Source: JBBQZO01 sp038207625 (GTDB lineage: Bacteria > Pseudomonadota > Gammaproteobacteria > Burkholderiales > Burkholderiaceae_D). From it: DNA of 31,663 nucleotides. The stretch's first letter is position 1; each line of letters begins with the position of its first letter. Positions 8,801-15,639 of the stretch are shown piece by piece. The position numbers were made by a program, and so were the translations under genes. The notes under the pieces were generated by a model. It saw nothing but the letters and a program-made list of their open reading frames with translations, was not told the DNA's origin and did not search any database. The DNA lies in contig JBBQZO010000047.1 in the NCBI GenBank assembly GCA_038207625.1, positions 1-31,663 of the forward strand. The letters run 5' to 3'.

Positions 8801-9844
8801 TTCGCCGGCTACAAGGTGGCCGAGGGCAAAATCTCGCTGGACCTGAACTACAAGGTGCGTCAGCGCCAGCTCGAGGGCAGCAACCAGATTGTGCTCGACA
8901 AGCTGACGCTCGGTGAGCGCATCGACAGCCCGGACGCGCTCAAGCTGCCGTTGACGCTGGCGCTGGCCATCCTGAAGGACAAGGACGGGCGCATCGAGCT
9001 GGGCGTGCCGGTGACGGGCGACCTGAGCGATCCCCAGTTCAGCTACGGCGCGCTGGTCTGGAAGGCGATCGGCAACGTGCTGGGCAAAGTCGCCAGCGCA
9101 CCGTTTCGCGCCTTGGGCAGCCTGCTCGGTGTCCAGGGCGACACGCTCGAGGCGATCGATTTCGATCCGGGCAGTGCCGTGGTGGCGCCACCGGAGCGCG
9201 AGAAACTCAATCTGGTAGCGCAGATGCTGGCCAAGCGCGCGCAACTGACGCTGCTGCTGCCGGCCCAGTACAGCGAGGCCGCCGACGGCGCTGCGCTGCG
9301 CATCCGTGCGGTGCGGCGCGAGATCGCCAAGCGCGCCGGCCTGCAGGTCGAGGCCAACGAGCGGGTCGGCCCGCTCGACCTGGGCGACCGGGCCGTGCGC
9401 GCCGCCGTGCGCAGCTTGTTCGTCGAACGCTTCGGGGCGGCCGAATGGGACGCGCAGAAAAAGGCGGCCGAGGGCGCCGTCACACCGGCCGCTGCCGCCG
9501 AGTCGGCCGGCGCCGATGCCAAACCGTCCGCTGGCGCCGCCAAACCGGCCTCGGCGCGCGACAGCCTGCCACTGTGGCAGCGGGTGGGCAAGCTGATCCA
9601 GGGCGAACCGCAGGTGGCCGACGCGAGCGCGTTCTACCGCGGCCTGCGCGAGCGGCTCGACCAGCGCCAGCCGCTCGCGCCCGACGCGCTGACCGCGCTG
9701 GGCGCCCAGCGCGCCGGCGCGATGCTGGCGCTGCTGAAACAGGCGGGCGTCGATCCGGCCAGTGTGCGCACGCAAGCGTCCGAGCCGGTCGGCGGCGACG
9801 TCGGCAAGCCCGTCGCGCTCAAGCTGGGGATGGCGGCCAAGTAG
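5879..9844 (+). CDS. DUF748 family AsmA-like envelope protein
   Basis: A very large protein of about 1,320 residues. A single N-terminal membrane anchor (about 8-28, followed by LLPQLIKHQLP) leads into long amphipathic beta-rich repeats of the AsmA/DUF748 kind, such as LEARALRLAEADG and LNPFAPSENTDVKLIFKNVDM. The C-terminal part has an IDFDPGSAVVAPPEREKL segment seen in DUF748 proteins and reminiscent of OmpA-like folds. By family knowledge such proteins are inner-membrane-anchored and span the periplasm; a bridge-like role in lipid movement or envelope integrity is plausible but inferred. Ala/Pro/Ser low-complexity linkers occur at about 335-440, 580-660 and 1185-1220; the first carries perfect DNA repeats. 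The start is uncertain: GTG 5873, TTG 5879 (best spacing, 7 nt after AGGGAG) or ATG 5888. It seems to be a single-gene unit. Confidence 0.82.
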   Translation: MQSMNIRWKRWAVGVAAGVATYSVAGFWLLPQLIKHQLPKLGQQELARQLSVEALSFNPFTLRLEARALRLAEADGAPLFGVGALSVQLEWRSLLRRAWIFAEVRVGAPSVSLDIAPDGRFNLAQLIDTLARRPHEAHPDSALPRLIIGRFAIEQGKLALQDRRAGYANSFYPIDFALDNLSTLPDQSGSYTFSADAAHGGKLHWRGTASLNPIQGEGELVLDNVALAELATYLKAYTRASVTGGQLSATLPYRFAYRDGKVDASLLKAALALRDFALAQQAGGAPFVTLKRLDVNALGVDVGTQAVTVEQLLLDGAHVSLKRDAKGEFALATGPQPAPAAASIAPGAPVAVPAAPAGSASAPTQVDTAAALAGASAPASASAPAPAPAPAPAPASEAASVPALASASAAASVPALASAAASASVPALASASAALGAVPAARGQAAAAPHWTLNLKQLAVDRVAVDARDESVTPPFTLSADKLSLRLQLRAEQASTGLQLTLADAGFSLADLVLASGAQTPFKLAQLGFSSGALDLAAHRVSVGRLFADGGQLQLARDRQGRLSILNFLPKFGAVPDASPGPATGRSTSRRNPPRAAASVAAAVPDTKAALAPVATTAATAAVSAKARTPAAKAASAGAVATRAAKAALSAAVAAPDAPGTPWLSVVNKVNLSQFGAELADLGTGVKVHLQDVSVDLDNASSDLTQALKFDIGAGLREGGRVTARGTLVPSSAALDADVQIKQLALMPLQPLLGKHLKLKLAGGSVSAHGQLSAKTGAANQTSLRYVGALDVAGLMLNELDGDRFAAWKSVRADKFTASIAPNLLDIPELRIVEPNAKLIIEDDRSFNAARLLVQPATASVPAPAPLKAPTRAAGEPFPVHIRRVRLQNAKLDFTDLSLRPQFSAKIYELNGVVTGLSSRRDARSQIELDGRVDEFGQARMRGQLNPFAPSENTDVKLIFKNVDMVSASPYTMKFAGYKVAEGKISLDLNYKVRQRQLEGSNQIVLDKLTLGERIDSPDALKLPLTLALAILKDKDGRIELGVPVTGDLSDPQFSYGALVWKAIGNVLGKVASAPFRALGSLLGVQGDTLEAIDFDPGSAVVAPPEREKLNLVAQMLAKRAQLTLLLPAQYSEAADGAALRIRAVRREIAKRAGLQVEANERVGPLDLGDRAVRAAVRSLFVERFGAAEWDAQKKAAEGAVTPAAAAESAGADAKPSAGAAKPASARDSLPLWQRVGKLIQGEPQVADASAFYRGLRERLDQRQPLAPDALTALGAQRAGAMLALLKQAGVDPASVRTQASEPVGGDVGKPVALKLGMAAK
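7001..7066 (+). repeat. Hexanucleotide coding repeat (11 units)
   Basis: Eleven consecutive hexamers, either GCATCC or GCACCC, with six identical GCACCC copies in the middle. They encode alternating Ala-Ser and Ala-Pro in the DUF748 protein linker. Because the unit is six bases, copy-number change preserves the frame and would only change linker length. Confidence 0.9.
7073..7180 (+). repeat. Three 36-bp direct repeats in coding sequence
   Basis: Three head-to-tail 36-bp units at 7073-7108, 7109-7144 and 7145-7180. Each begins GCATCAGTACCAGC and encodes a 12-residue ASVPALAS(A/S)-type block. They differ at only a few positions, so duplication was recent. They directly follow the hexamer run and extend the same Ala/Ser/Pro linker. 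Confidence 0.9.
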
Positions 9845-9944
9845 GCGGGCTACGCTCGCGCCGACTGCCGCGCGCCGCCGGGCCGATCCACTGGCACTGC
9901 TCGGTCGCGCTCCTCGACGGCGCGCTGCGCCCGGCGCGGCCACT

Positions 9945-10004
9945 GCGGCGCCACCTTGTCACCTGCGACGCCACCTTGTCACCTGCGACGCCACCTCGTC
10001 ACCG
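9945..10004. repeat. 20-bp tandem repeat (3 copies) upstream of hybrid kinase
   Basis: Three 20-bp copies at 9945-9964, 9965-9984 and 9985-10004. The consensus is GCGACGCCACCTTGTCACCT; the outer copies differ from the middle one at one or two bases. They lie 100-160 bp upstream of the hybrid kinase start, just before a candidate promoter. They could bind a regulator cooperatively or be a passive duplication. Confidence 0.85.
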
Positions 10005-10042
10005 GTTAAATCGCTCTTTTGCTGGTTGCAACAAAAGTGTCG

Positions 10043-10072
10043 TTGATTACACACACGGTCCTGCGCTATCAT
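10043..10072 (+). promoter_or_regulatory. Candidate sigma70-type promoter of the sensory operon
   Basis: TTGATT (10043-10048) and TATCAT (10067-10072) are separated by 18 bp, 32 bp upstream of the ATG at 10104. Just upstream is a small inverted repeat, CTTTTG (10016-10021) and CAAAAG (10032-10037), which could overlap a regulator site. This is the best promoter match ahead of the chain of sensory genes. Confidence 0.42.
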
Positions 10073-10103
10073 CGATTTCTAGGCCACGCGCAACGGAGAC
10101 CTG

Positions 10104-13100
10104 ATGAAGCAGCTGTTTGGCCCCGCCATCACCGTGATGAGCCGTTTGCGCTACGGGCAAAAATTTGGCCTGCTTGGCGCGCTGGCGCTGCTGGCCATCG
10201 TCATCTTGCAGTTCAGTCTGTACCACGCGCTGGACCGCGTGATCGAACCGTCGCGTCAGGAACTGCTCGGCCTGGACGCGGTGCTGCGCCTGAGCCGCAC
10301 GATCCAGCTGGCGCAGCAGCACCGCGCCGTGTCGGCCGGTCTGCTCGGCGGTAATCCGAGCTTCGCCGACAAGCAGCGTGCCAAGGGCGCCGAGGTCGAC
10401 GCGGCCATGGCGCGGCTGCGCGAGGCCCTGCCTGCGGCGGTGGCGGCGGCGCCGCGCTGGCAGGAGGTCAGCGCCGGCTGGCAGACGCTGCGCGCGGACG
10501 GCCTGAACTGGTCGCAGCAGCAAAACACCGCCAGGCACGAGCAACTGATCGCCCAGATGATGGTGGTGATGACCGACATCGCCGACGCGAGCGCGCTCAC
10601 GCTGGATCCGGACATGGCCAGCTACTACCTGATGGACACGCTGGTGAACCTGCCGTTTTTCACCGAGCGGCTGGGACAGACGCGCGCGCTGGGCACGGCC
10701 ATCCTGGCGCGCAAACACATCAGCGAAGCGGAAAAGCTGGCGCTCGCTGCGCTATTGGGCAATTGCGATATCGCGCGCGCGCTGCAGAAGATCAACCTGG
10801 ACAAGGTCGTGGCCTACAATCCGGCGCTGCGCGCGCGCCTCGAGAGCATGGACCTGGCGATCGACGCGGCGATGCGGGCGGCGCTGGCGGTGGTGCGCGA
10901 GGACCTCCTGACGGGGCGCCTGGCCACCAGCGCCGACAGCTATGTGGCCCAGTTCAGCGCGCTGATCGACCAGAACTACCGCAGCGGCGCCGAGGTGCTG
11001 GCGCCGGCGCTGCAAGTGCATCTGCAAGCGCGCATCGCGGCGGCGCGCCAGCGGCTGGCCTTGACCGTGCTGGTGAGCGTGTTGACCTGCCTGCTGTTCG
11101 CCTATCTGGCCGTGGGCACCTACCTGGCCTTGAGCGACCAGGTCAACCAGGCGCGCCGGGCCATGCGCGCTCTGGTGGCCGACAGCGCCTCGCGCGCCGA
11201 GCTGGTCGAGGCCATCGCGGCGGGCGACCTGGGCCGCGAAGTGCCGCTGTCCGCGCCGCTCGAACTGGGGTATTGGGCCAGCCGGCGCGACGAGATCGGC
11301 GCCTTGGGCGCGGCGATCCGCGAAATGGATGCGGTGCAGGGCGCGCTGGGGCGCGGCTTTGCGCGCATGACGCATACGCTGCGCCGTCACCGCGACGATG
11401 AGCGCGACCAGGACTGGTTCAAGAGCGGCATCAACGCCGTCAACGTCGAGATGCGCGGCGAGCGCGGGATGGCCAGCATGGCGCAGGACTTGCTGGCCTA
11501 CCTGACGGCGCATGTGGGCGCGGCGGTGGGCGCGCTGTATCTGTTTGACGCCCGACACGCGCGTCTGCAACTGCTGGCCACCCATGCGTTGGCGCCCGGC
11601 AGCGCGGCGCGCGCCGTGTTCGCACTGGGCGAAGGCGTGGGCGGCGAGGCGGCGCGCGCCCAGCGCACCACGCTGCTCAACAAGGTGCCGCCCGGGTATT
11701 TGCCAATCGGCTCGGGCCTGGGCCAGGCCGATCCGGCCGCGCTGGTGGCGGTGCCGCTGCTGCACGACGGCGTGCTGATGGGGCTGCTGGAAGTGGGCAG
11801 CTTCGGCACCATCACGCCGCTGCATGTCGACTGGCTCGAGCAGGCCGGCGAAGCCATCGCGATCGCCATCGGCGTGCTGCAGGCGCGCGCGCGCGTGAAC
11901 GAGTTGCTTGAGCAGACCCAGGCACAGACCGAGGAATTGCGCGTTCAGCAAGAGGAGCTGCAGCAGTCCAACGAAGAGCTCGAAGAGCGCGCCCAGCTGC
12001 TCGAGCAGCAGCGCGAAGTGATCCGCTTGAAGAGCGTCGAAAGCGAGGCGGCCAGCGCCGAGTTGCAGCGCAAGGCCGAGCAGCTCGAGCGCACCAGCGC
12101 CTACAAATCGGAGTTCCTGGCCAATATGTCGCACGAGCTGCGCACCCCGTTAAATAGCATGCTGATCCTGTCGAGCCTGCTGCAGCAGAACAAGGAAGGC
12201 TTGCTGACGGCCAAGCAGGTCGAATACGCGGCCACCATCAACGGCGCCGGCAAGGACTTGCTGAACCTGATCAACGACATCCTCGACCTGTCCAAGATCG
12301 AGGCGGGCCGGCTGGATCTGCACATCGACGACGTGCTGCTCGAGCCGGTGGCCGGCCAGCTGCACCAGCTGTTCGATCCGCTGGCCGAACACCAGGGCCT
12401 GCAATTTCTGATCGAGATCGTGCCCGGCACGCCGGCGCAGCTGCGCGCCGACGCCCAGCGCACCCAGCAGATCCTGAAAAACCTGCTGTCGAACGCTTTC
12501 AAGTTCACCACCGCCGGCCAGGTGACGCTGAGCATGCGCGCGGCCGCCCCGGGCGAGTTCGCCGGCGCCGCGCTGGCGTTCGCCGTCAGCGACAGCGGCA
12601 TCGGCATCGCGCCCGACAAGCACGAGCAGATCTTCCACGCCTTCCAGCAGGCCGACGGCTCGACCAGCCGCAAGTTCGGCGGCACCGGCCTGGGCCTGTC
12701 GATTTCGCGCCAGTTGGCACGCCAGATGGGCGGCGAGATCGTGCTGACCAGCGCCCCGGGCGCCGGCAGCGTGTTCACGCTGTACCTGCCGCTGCAGGCA
12801 CCGGCCGGCGTGCCGACACCAGCGGCGCCGCCGGGGCTGCCGTCAGAGCGTCCGGCCTCAGCGTTGGGACTGGCGCGTGCGGCCCCGCCGTCCGGCGCCG
12901 CGCCACCCGCTAGCTTGGCGGCACCGGTCGGCAGCGCCGGCAGGTCGGCGCCACTGGTCGGCGCTGCCGAGTTGCCGCCGATGCCAGTCGAGGACGACCG
13001 CGCCCGGCTGCAAAGCGCCAGCCGCACCATTCTCATCATCGAGGACGACCTGGCGTTTGCCGGCATCCTGCGCGACACCGTGCGCGAGCGCGGCTTCCAG

Positions 13101-14207
13101 GCGCTGGTGGCCTGCGACGGCGAGGCCGGACTGGCGCTGGCCGCGCGCTTCCTGCCCGATGCCATCATCCTCGACGTGATGCTGCCCCATATTGACGGCT
13201 GGGGCGTGATGCGCACCATCAAGGACAACCCCGGCACGCGCCACATCCCGGTGCATTTCATCACCTGCCTGGAAGAGCGCCAGAAGGCGCTCAACATGGG
13301 CGCGATCGGTTTTGCCACCAAGCCGGTCAGCGCCGACGAACTGGGCGCCGTGCTGGCGTCGATCGGCGCGGCGATCGACAAGACGGTGCGCAAGCTGCTG
13401 GTGGTGGAAGACGACGAGGCCGAGGCGAAAAGCGTCGCCGCGTTGCTGGAAAACGGCGCGCTGGAGATTACCCTGGCGCGCTCGGGGCGCGAGGCGCTGG
13501 CGCTGCTTGACGGCGCCAATTTCGACTGCATGGTGCTCGACCTGGGTTTGTCCGACATGAGCGGCTTCGAGCTGCTCGACCAGTTGCAGGCCAGGGCCGA
13601 TGCGCCGCACATGCCGGTGATCGTCCATTCCGGGCGCAGCCTGTCGAGTGCCGACGAGGCGCGCCTGCGCCGCTACGCCGACAGCATCATCGTCAAGGGC
13701 GCCAAGAGCCCGGAGCGGCTGCTGGGCGAAGTGAGCCTGTTCCTGCATCTGGTGGAGAGCGCGCTGCCGCAGGAAAAGCAAACGATGATCCGGCGCGCGC
13801 TCGACAAGGAGGCCATGTTCGAACAGCGCACGGTGCTGCTGGTGGACGACGACATCCGCAACATCTTCTCGCTGTCGTCGGTGCTGGGCGAAAAAGGCAT
13901 GCACATCGTCGAGGCCAGCAACGGCGTCGAGGCGCTGGCCATGCTGGAGGCGCACCCGGAGATCGACATCGTGCTGATGGATATCATGATGCCGGAAATG
14001 GACGGCTTCGAGGCGATCCGGCGCATCCGCCTCGATCCGCGCCACCGCAAGCTGCCGGTGATCGGCCTGACCGCCAAGGCCATGCTGGGCGACCAGAAGC
14101 AGTGCCTCGACGCCGGCGCCAGCGATTACCTGTCCAAGCCGGTCGACCTCGACAAACTGTTCTCGCTGATGCGCGTCTGGCTGTACCAGGCGGAGGCGGG
14201 GCGATGA
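10104..14207 (+). CDS. Membrane hybrid histidine kinase: sensor-HAMP-GAF-HisKA-HATPase-REC-REC-REC
   Basis: A 1,367-residue inner-membrane hybrid kinase. TM1 (about 22-42) and TM2 (about 316-338) bound a mostly helical periplasmic sensor of roughly 270 residues. A HAMP-like linker, a GAF domain (about 455-590) and a long Glu/Gln coiled coil (about 595-670) follow. Phospho-acceptor H677 is in ANMSHELRTPLN. The HATPase has KNLLSNAFKF, DSGIGI and FGGTGLGLSISRQLA. An Ala/Pro linker leads to three receivers (about 972-1090, 1095-1215, 1247-1360), all retaining the acidic pair, the phospho-Asp (LDVMLP, LDLGLS, MDIMMP) and the Lys. There is no Hpt domain. GGAG lies 5 nt before the ATG. The last 4 nt overlap cheR, so the two are co-translated. 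Multi-receiver kinases with adjacent CheR/CheB are a recurring theme in beta- and gammaproteobacteria. The ligand is unknown. Confidence 0.92.
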   Translation: MKQLFGPAITVMSRLRYGQKFGLLGALALLAIVILQFSLYHALDRVIEPSRQELLGLDAVLRLSRTIQLAQQHRAVSAGLLGGNPSFADKQRAKGAEVDAAMARLREALPAAVAAAPRWQEVSAGWQTLRADGLNWSQQQNTARHEQLIAQMMVVMTDIADASALTLDPDMASYYLMDTLVNLPFFTERLGQTRALGTAILARKHISEAEKLALAALLGNCDIARALQKINLDKVVAYNPALRARLESMDLAIDAAMRAALAVVREDLLTGRLATSADSYVAQFSALIDQNYRSGAEVLAPALQVHLQARIAAARQRLALTVLVSVLTCLLFAYLAVGTYLALSDQVNQARRAMRALVADSASRAELVEAIAAGDLGREVPLSAPLELGYWASRRDEIGALGAAIREMDAVQGALGRGFARMTHTLRRHRDDERDQDWFKSGINAVNVEMRGERGMASMAQDLLAYLTAHVGAAVGALYLFDARHARLQLLATHALAPGSAARAVFALGEGVGGEAARAQRTTLLNKVPPGYLPIGSGLGQADPAALVAVPLLHDGVLMGLLEVGSFGTITPLHVDWLEQAGEAIAIAIGVLQARARVNELLEQTQAQTEELRVQQEELQQSNEELEERAQLLEQQREVIRLKSVESEAASAELQRKAEQLERTSAYKSEFLANMSHELRTPLNSMLILSSLLQQNKEGLLTAKQVEYAATINGAGKDLLNLINDILDLSKIEAGRLDLHIDDVLLEPVAGQLHQLFDPLAEHQGLQFLIEIVPGTPAQLRADAQRTQQILKNLLSNAFKFTTAGQVTLSMRAAAPGEFAGAALAFAVSDSGIGIAPDKHEQIFHAFQQADGSTSRKFGGTGLGLSISRQLARQMGGEIVLTSAPGAGSVFTLYLPLQAPAGVPTPAAPPGLPSERPASALGLARAAPPSGAAPPASLAAPVGSAGRSAPLVGAAELPPMPVEDDRARLQSASRTILIIEDDLAFAGILRDTVRERGFQALVACDGEAGLALAARFLPDAIILDVMLPHIDGWGVMRTIKDNPGTRHIPVHFITCLEERQKALNMGAIGFATKPVSADELGAVLASIGAAIDKTVRKLLVVEDDEAEAKSVAALLENGALEITLARSGREALALLDGANFDCMVLDLGLSDMSGFELLDQLQARADAPHMPVIVHSGRSLSSADEARLRRYADSIIVKGAKSPERLLGEVSLFLHLVESALPQEKQTMIRRALDKEAMFEQRTVLLVDDDIRNIFSLSSVLGEKGMHIVEASNGVEALAMLEAHPEIDIVLMDIMMPEMDGFEAIRRIRLDPRHRKLPVIGLTAKAMLGDQKQCLDAGASDYLSKPVDLDKLFSLMRVWLYQAEAGR

Positions 14208-15046
14208 ACGAGGAGGCCATCCGCGCACTCGAGGTGCAGGCGCTGGTCGAGGCGGTGCGCCAGGTGCATGGCGTCGATTTCAGCGACTACGCCAGCGCCT
14301 CGCTGGCGCGCCGGCTGACGCACTGGCTGGCCAAATCGGGCTACGATTCCTACGGCGCGGCCATGTCGGCGCTGCTGCGCGACGCCCAGCTGTGCCGCCA
14401 GCTGGTGCAGGAGGTCACCGTCAACGTGTCCGACATGTTCCGCGACCCGGCGTTTTTCAAGGCGCTGCGCGAGGAAGTGGTGCCGCACCTGCGCACCTAC
14501 CCGCACGTGAAGATCTGGGTGGCCGGCTGCGCCAGCGGCGAGGAGGTGTATTCGCTGGCCATCGTGCTGCACGAGGAGGGCATTATCGAGCAGTGCCGCA
14601 TCTATGCCACCGACCTCAACGAAGCGGTGCTGCAGCAGGCCAGGGACGGCATCTTTGCGCTCAAGGATTTGCAGCGCTACACGCGCAATTACCAGCTGGC
14701 CGGCGGCACGGCGGCGTTTTCCGACTACTACGTGGCGCGTTACGAGCGCGCCATTTTTGATGCGCGGCTGGCGCGCAACGTGGTGTTCGCCGCGCACAAC
14801 CTGGCCACCGACGGCGACTTCTCCGAGATGCAGCTGATCTTGTGCCGCAACGTGATGATCTATTTCAAACCGGTCCTCAAGGAGCGCCTGCTGGCACTGT
14901 TCGACGGCTGCCTGACGCCGGGCGGCTTCCTGTGCCTGGGCACCAAGGAAGCGCTCGACCAGCGCAGCATCGGTGGGCGCTACCGCGAGGTGAGCGCGCC
15001 CACGCGCATTTACCGCAAGCAGTACGGCATCGGGAGCGCGTCATGA
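14204..15046 (+). CDS. cheR: CheR-type protein-glutamate O-methyltransferase
   Basis: A 280-residue cytoplasmic enzyme expected to transfer methyl groups from S-adenosylmethionine to glutamates on a receptor or signalling protein. An N-terminal helical domain is followed by the conserved MFRDPAFF segment. The SAM-binding motif is WVAGCASGEEVYSLAIVL (about 105-122), and IYATDLNE and LILCRNVMIYF complete the catalytic fold. The ATG overlaps the upstream kinase stop (ATGA), and its own stop overlaps the cheB start the same way. No CheW, CheA or methyl-accepting protein is encoded in this window, so the substrate may be a coiled-coil region of the neighbouring kinases or a distant receptor. The symbol refers to the family, not to a role in swimming chemotaxis. 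Confidence 0.93.
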   Translation: MNEEAIRALEVQALVEAVRQVHGVDFSDYASASLARRLTHWLAKSGYDSYGAAMSALLRDAQLCRQLVQEVTVNVSDMFRDPAFFKALREEVVPHLRTYPHVKIWVAGCASGEEVYSLAIVLHEEGIIEQCRIYATDLNEAVLQQARDGIFALKDLQRYTRNYQLAGGTAAFSDYYVARYERAIFDARLARNVVFAAHNLATDGDFSEMQLILCRNVMIYFKPVLKERLLALFDGCLTPGGFLCLGTKEALDQRSIGGRYREVSAPTRIYRKQYGIGSAS

Positions 15047-15639
15047 ACGGGCCGGCGCCGCGCGCCTTCCGCGCCATCGCGCTGGGCGTGTCGATGGGCG
15101 GGGTGGACGCGCTGAAACGCTTGCTGCCGGCGCTGCCGGGCGACTTTGCGCTGCCGCTGCTGATCGTCATCCACATCGCCGCCGGCTCGGACGATGCGCT
15201 GGCGCGCCTGCTCGACGGCCAGTCGGCCATCCGCGTCAAGGAGGCCGACGAGGGCGAGCTGATTGCGCCCGCGGTGGCCTACCTGGCGCCGGCCAACTAC
15301 CATCTGCTGGTCGAACCCGACGCGCGGCTGGCACTGTCGACGGACGCGCCGGTGAACTGGGCGCGCCCGTCGGTGGACGTATTGTTCGAGTCGGCCGCCG
15401 CCTGCTTCGGCGCCGCCCTGATCGGCGTCGTGCTGACCGGCGCCGGCGGCGATGGCGCGCCTGGGCTGGCCCGCATCGCCCAGCTGGGCGGCTACACGAT
15501 TGTGCAAAACCCGCTCGACGCGGTGATGGATGCGATGCCGGCCAGCGCGCTGGCGCGCGTGACGCCGGACCGGGTTTGCACGTTGGGCGAGTTGCCGGCG
15601 CTGCTGTGCCAGTTGGCCGCGCATGGGAGCGCGCCATGA
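15043..15639 (+). CDS. cheB: CheB-type methylesterase domain protein lacking a receiver
   Basis: A 198-residue protein consisting only of the CheB methylesterase/deamidase domain. The catalytic triad is visible as S17 in GVSMGG, H44 in IVIHIA and D137 in LTGAGGDGAPG. Classical CheB has an N-terminal receiver that restrains the esterase until phosphorylated; that domain is absent, so activity must be controlled otherwise, perhaps by the partner kinases. The start at 15043 overlaps the cheR stop by 4 nt; the frame is open further upstream but only as a shadow of cheR. The stop overlaps the next kinase start by 4 nt. By family knowledge it would remove the methyl groups added by CheR. Confidence 0.92.
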   Translation: MNGPAPRAFRAIALGVSMGGVDALKRLLPALPGDFALPLLIVIHIAAGSDDALARLLDGQSAIRVKEADEGELIAPAVAYLAPANYHLLVEPDARLALSTDAPVNWARPSVDVLFESAAACFGAALIGVVLTGAGGDGAPGLARIAQLGGYTIVQNPLDAVMDAMPASALARVTPDRVCTLGELPALLCQLAAHGSAP

